Below, in pieces: positions 62,026 to 64,000 of a stretch of DNA of 64,000 nucleotides. A program made the position numbers and the translations under genes. The notes beneath the pieces are model-generated. The model ran no database searches and had not been told where the DNA came from. It saw only the letters and a program-made list of their open reading frames with translations. Location: the NCBI RefSeq assembly GCF_030506325.1, contig NZ_CP120683.1:4663001-4727000 (forward strand), given 5' to 3'. The DNA comes from Tunicatimonas pelagia. GTDB lineage: Bacteria > Bacteroidota > Bacteroidia > Cytophagales > Cyclobacteriaceae. Position 1 is the first letter of the stretch. Each line of letters begins with the position of its first letter.

Positions 62026-62108
62026 GAACAATAATTATAACCTGGAATTTGCAATTTTTCGTAACCATTTAACAATTGAACCATCGAGCCACTGAACAGT
62101 CCCCCCCA

Positions 62109-63488
62109 TCAACTATCCGAAGAAATCGGTAGGCAAAATTGATAGCTAAGCTCCTGTTCGGTGTTGCTTTGTACTACGTTACCGTTTTTATCCTTCGCTG
62201 TCCAGGTTAGGCATACTTCATTGCCACCGTTGTCCTCTACTTCAATGGTTCCGTACTGCCCGCTTCTCGATCGATATCCTTTGGAGTAGGGGCCACCCTT
62301 GTAGGAACCGTAACGATCAATTGGGGCAGCATGAAATACGGGAATAGGTGCGCCCCCGCCTTCAGCGTAATCGCTGTTAGAACCATCGTCCATTGCTACC
62401 ATGTGGGCATCTCCGCATATAATGCTGATCGGAATTTGGTGTTCCTTTACAAAGTTAGCAATCGCCTGCCGTTCTTCCGGAAAACCTCCCCAGTCGTCAT
62501 CTTCGTCGCAATCATAGTTTGGCCCACCTTCGTGGTTAATGTACGGGATGCCCGATAACCATACTACCACCTGCCCGGAGTCTTTAGCCAATAACATCTG
62601 ATCCTGAAACCATTTCATATGGGCTTCCGACCCGAAATTTGTTCCCACTTTAGTCCGTTCGCAACCGTCGTACTCCGGCTTTACTTTTTGGGAGCGCAAA
62701 TCAGTTAATATAAAGCGAACCCGGCCCAGCGAGAAAGTCTGGGAGATAGGGGCCTTATCTTCCTGAAAAGCCAAAGGGTAGTGGGGAATGAAATCGCGGT
62801 AGGCAGCAATTGCGTCCTGCTGGCAGGCTGACGAAGCGTCGCTATTATTATTGCCGTAGTCGTGGTCATCCCACATGTAGGCAAAAGCCGTGCTGCGGTA
62901 GAGTTTAGATTGAGCCGAAGAACTAAATACACGGTAGTAAGCTTGGATGAAGTTAGCTTCGCAGTTGCGGTTAATATTTTCGTAGTGCAAATCGCCGGTG
63001 CTGATAAACAGTAATGGGTCTTCGCGAGCAATCTGCTCAAAAATATCGCTATTTGAGCCGGTTACCATGCAGGAGCCAAAAGCCACTTTATACGAAAATG
63101 CGCCATCCTTCGGAGTGGTAAATGTACCGCTGTAGCCTTCAAAAGCATCAATTGTATCATTAATTTCCAGGCGATAATAATACTGGGTGTCCGGCTGAAG
63201 GCTATCCAGCAGAACTTTACTCGTATTATAATTTTCAGCGATGGTTTCGGTATAAGCTGAATAGTGGGAATTGGCGAAAGTGATGGCTTCGGTACTTACT
63301 TGCACCCGTACTTTGGCGGGCCGATAGGTATTGAAAGATACTACCGCACTTCGAGAGGTCAATCCCCCGGCCAGTACGTAAGCCACTTCATCATCCGCTA
63401 AATTAGGAGTATAAAATACCCAATAGAGTACACTGATAACTACGATAATCCCCATGATGGATAGGGTAAGTTTACGTTTAGGTTTCAT
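62109..63488 (-). CDS. PhoD-like phosphodiesterase/alkaline phosphatase
   Basis: The 459-residue protein has an N-terminal membrane anchor (LSIMGIIVVISVLYWVFY), a fibronectin-like N-terminal domain (LQPDTQYYYRLEIND), and a PhoD-type metallophosphatase domain (VAFGSCMVTG, FISTGDLHYENI, YMWDDHDYGNNN, SIICGDAHMVAMDDGS). PhoD enzymes hydrolyse phosphate esters using Ca and Fe. Together with the PhoX-like protein at 12.6 kb it may serve phosphate scavenging. It is divergent from the last gene in the window. Confidence 0.9.
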   Translation of the reverse strand: MKPKRKLTLSIMGIIVVISVLYWVFYTPNLADDEVAYVLAGGLTSRSAVVSFNTYRPAKVRVQVSTEAITFANSHYSAYTETIAENYNTSKVLLDSLQPDTQYYYRLEINDTIDAFEGYSGTFTTPKDGAFSYKVAFGSCMVTGSNSDIFEQIAREDPLLFISTGDLHYENINRNCEANFIQAYYRVFSSSAQSKLYRSTAFAYMWDDHDYGNNNSDASSACQQDAIAAYRDFIPHYPLAFQEDKAPISQTFSLGRVRFILTDLRSQKVKPEYDGCERTKVGTNFGSEAHMKWFQDQMLLAKDSGQVVVWLSGIPYINHEGGPNYDCDEDDDWGGFPEERQAIANFVKEHQIPISIICGDAHMVAMDDGSNSDYAEGGGAPIPVFHAAPIDRYGSYKGGPYSKGYRSRSGQYGTIEVEDNGGNEVCLTWTAKDKNGNVVQSNTEQELSYQFCLPISSDS

Positions 63489-63565
63489 GATAGGTGCTTT
63501 ACGGCACTTGTTCCAAACACCTAAGAGCGTTTGGGGTTGATAAATAAACAGCTAAAACTACACCA

Positions 63566-64000
63566 ATGAACGTTTCTATCCAATTTCTTGGGGCAGCCCA
63601 ATCGGTAACTGGCTCCAAGCATTTACTGCACTTTGACGACTTTCAGGTACTGATGGATTGCGGTCTGTTTCAGGGGCTGAAGAAGCTCCGGCAGCGTAAC
63701 TGGGACCCATTTCCGATGAATGTATCTGAAGTAGAAGCACTCGTGATTTCTCATTCCCACATTGACCACATTGGCTACTTACCTAGGCTGGTGAAAGAAG
63801 GGTACGACGGCCCCATCTACTGCACCACGGCTACCGCCGAACTAGCGCGTATTATGCTGCTCGACTCAGCTAAACTTCAGGAAGAAGAAGCTGAGTGGGC
63901 AAGAAAAAAGGGATATTCTAAGCATAAGCCACCCCAGCCACTGTACACTACCGAAGATGCAGAGAATACTTTCCGACTGTTTGAACCCCATGAGTTTGAC
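63566..64000 (+). CDS. Beta-CASP metallo-beta-lactamase exonuclease, N-terminal part (3' end outside window)
   Basis: The visible 145 residues start at ATG 63566: [21 protein letters not shown], then [17 protein letters not shown] and [16 protein letters not shown] (HxHxDH motif) and a segment [25 protein letters not shown] in parts. This is the pattern of the beta-CASP RNA-processing exonuclease family (Ysh1/CPSF-like). The gene runs beyond the window, so the beta-CASP domain cannot be seen. It diverges from the PhoD gene. Confidence 0.93.
   Translation, partial: MNVSIQFLGAAQSVTGSKHLLHFDDFQVLMDCGLFQGLKKLRQRNWDPFPMNVSEVEALVISHSHIDHIGYLPRLVKEGYDGPIYCTTATAELARIMLLDSAKLQEEEAEWARKKGYSKHKPPQPLYTTEDAENTFRLFEPHEFD

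Overview
The window looks like chromosomal DNA of a Bacteroidota bacterium, most likely a marine or otherwise aerobic member of the Cytophagales. Supporting evidence: a gingipain-type PorU sortase and several secreted proteins with type IX secretion system (T9SS) C-terminal domains; a KR2-like sodium-pumping rhodopsin; ExbB/ExbD/ExbD gene order; Bacteroidota-style TAnnTTTG promoter elements; frequent absence of Shine-Dalgarno sequences; and a division and cell-wall (dcw) cluster of Bacteroidota type. No rRNA, CRISPR array, prophage or intact insertion sequence was seen.

Layout. (1) 1-11.7 kb is the 3' part of a [NiFe]-hydrogenase locus: the end of the large subunit, its maturation protease, an unknown 104-residue protein, a TPR protein, hypA, hypB, hypF, a PIN-type toxin-antitoxin pair, hypC, a gene-poor repeat-like stretch, hypD, hypE and an NHL beta-propeller protein. 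All six Hyp factors needed to build the NiFe(CN)2CO centre are present. The TPR and NHL companions recall high-affinity uptake hydrogenase loci. (2) 11.7-20 kb holds a DUF151 nuclease-like protein, a secreted PhoX-like protein, a di-haem peroxidase with a helical N-terminal domain, and PorU. (3) 20-28 kb is a mixed set: a small membrane ORF, a short-chain dehydrogenase, a PIG-L deacetylase with a Tat signal, the Na+ pump rhodopsin, a decayed fibronectin-type gene, a GH13 lipoprotein, a Crp/Fnr regulator and an amidase. (4) 28-43 kb carries an ExbB/unknown/ExbD/ExbD cluster, tRNA-Ser(GGA), asparaginase, a 1841-residue T9SS surface protein, TatD, a polysaccharide deacetylase, a SpoIIE/RsbU-type phosphatase, two small exported proteins and a thioredoxin-like lipoprotein. 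(5) 43.4-56.4 kb is the dcw cluster: mraZ, rsmH, ftsL, ftsI, a four-helix S23-type gene, murE, mraY, ftsW, murG, ftsQ, ftsA, ftsZ. murD and murC are missing from their usual places. (6) 56.4-64 kb is a set of apparently housekeeping or stress enzymes, ending in a truncated beta-CASP nuclease.

How it fits together. The hydrogenase and the rhodopsin suggest a heterotroph that supplements its energy with H2 oxidation and light-driven Na+ export. PorU serves the T9SS cargo proteins encoded nearby. The dcw genes are tightly packed or overlapping, and three MraZ-type boxes sit over the likely mraZ promoter.

Most interesting points: the unknown 104-residue protein and TPR/NHL companions of the hydrogenase; a toxin-antitoxin module inside the hyp genes; the NDQ rhodopsin; the MraZ operator overlapping a near-textbook Bacteroidota promoter; the absence of murC and murD with a repeat-flanked S23-type gene inserted before murE; a 124-bp nested inverted repeat; and several families of short intergenic palindromes. 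All functional calls come from reading motifs by eye; no database search was run.
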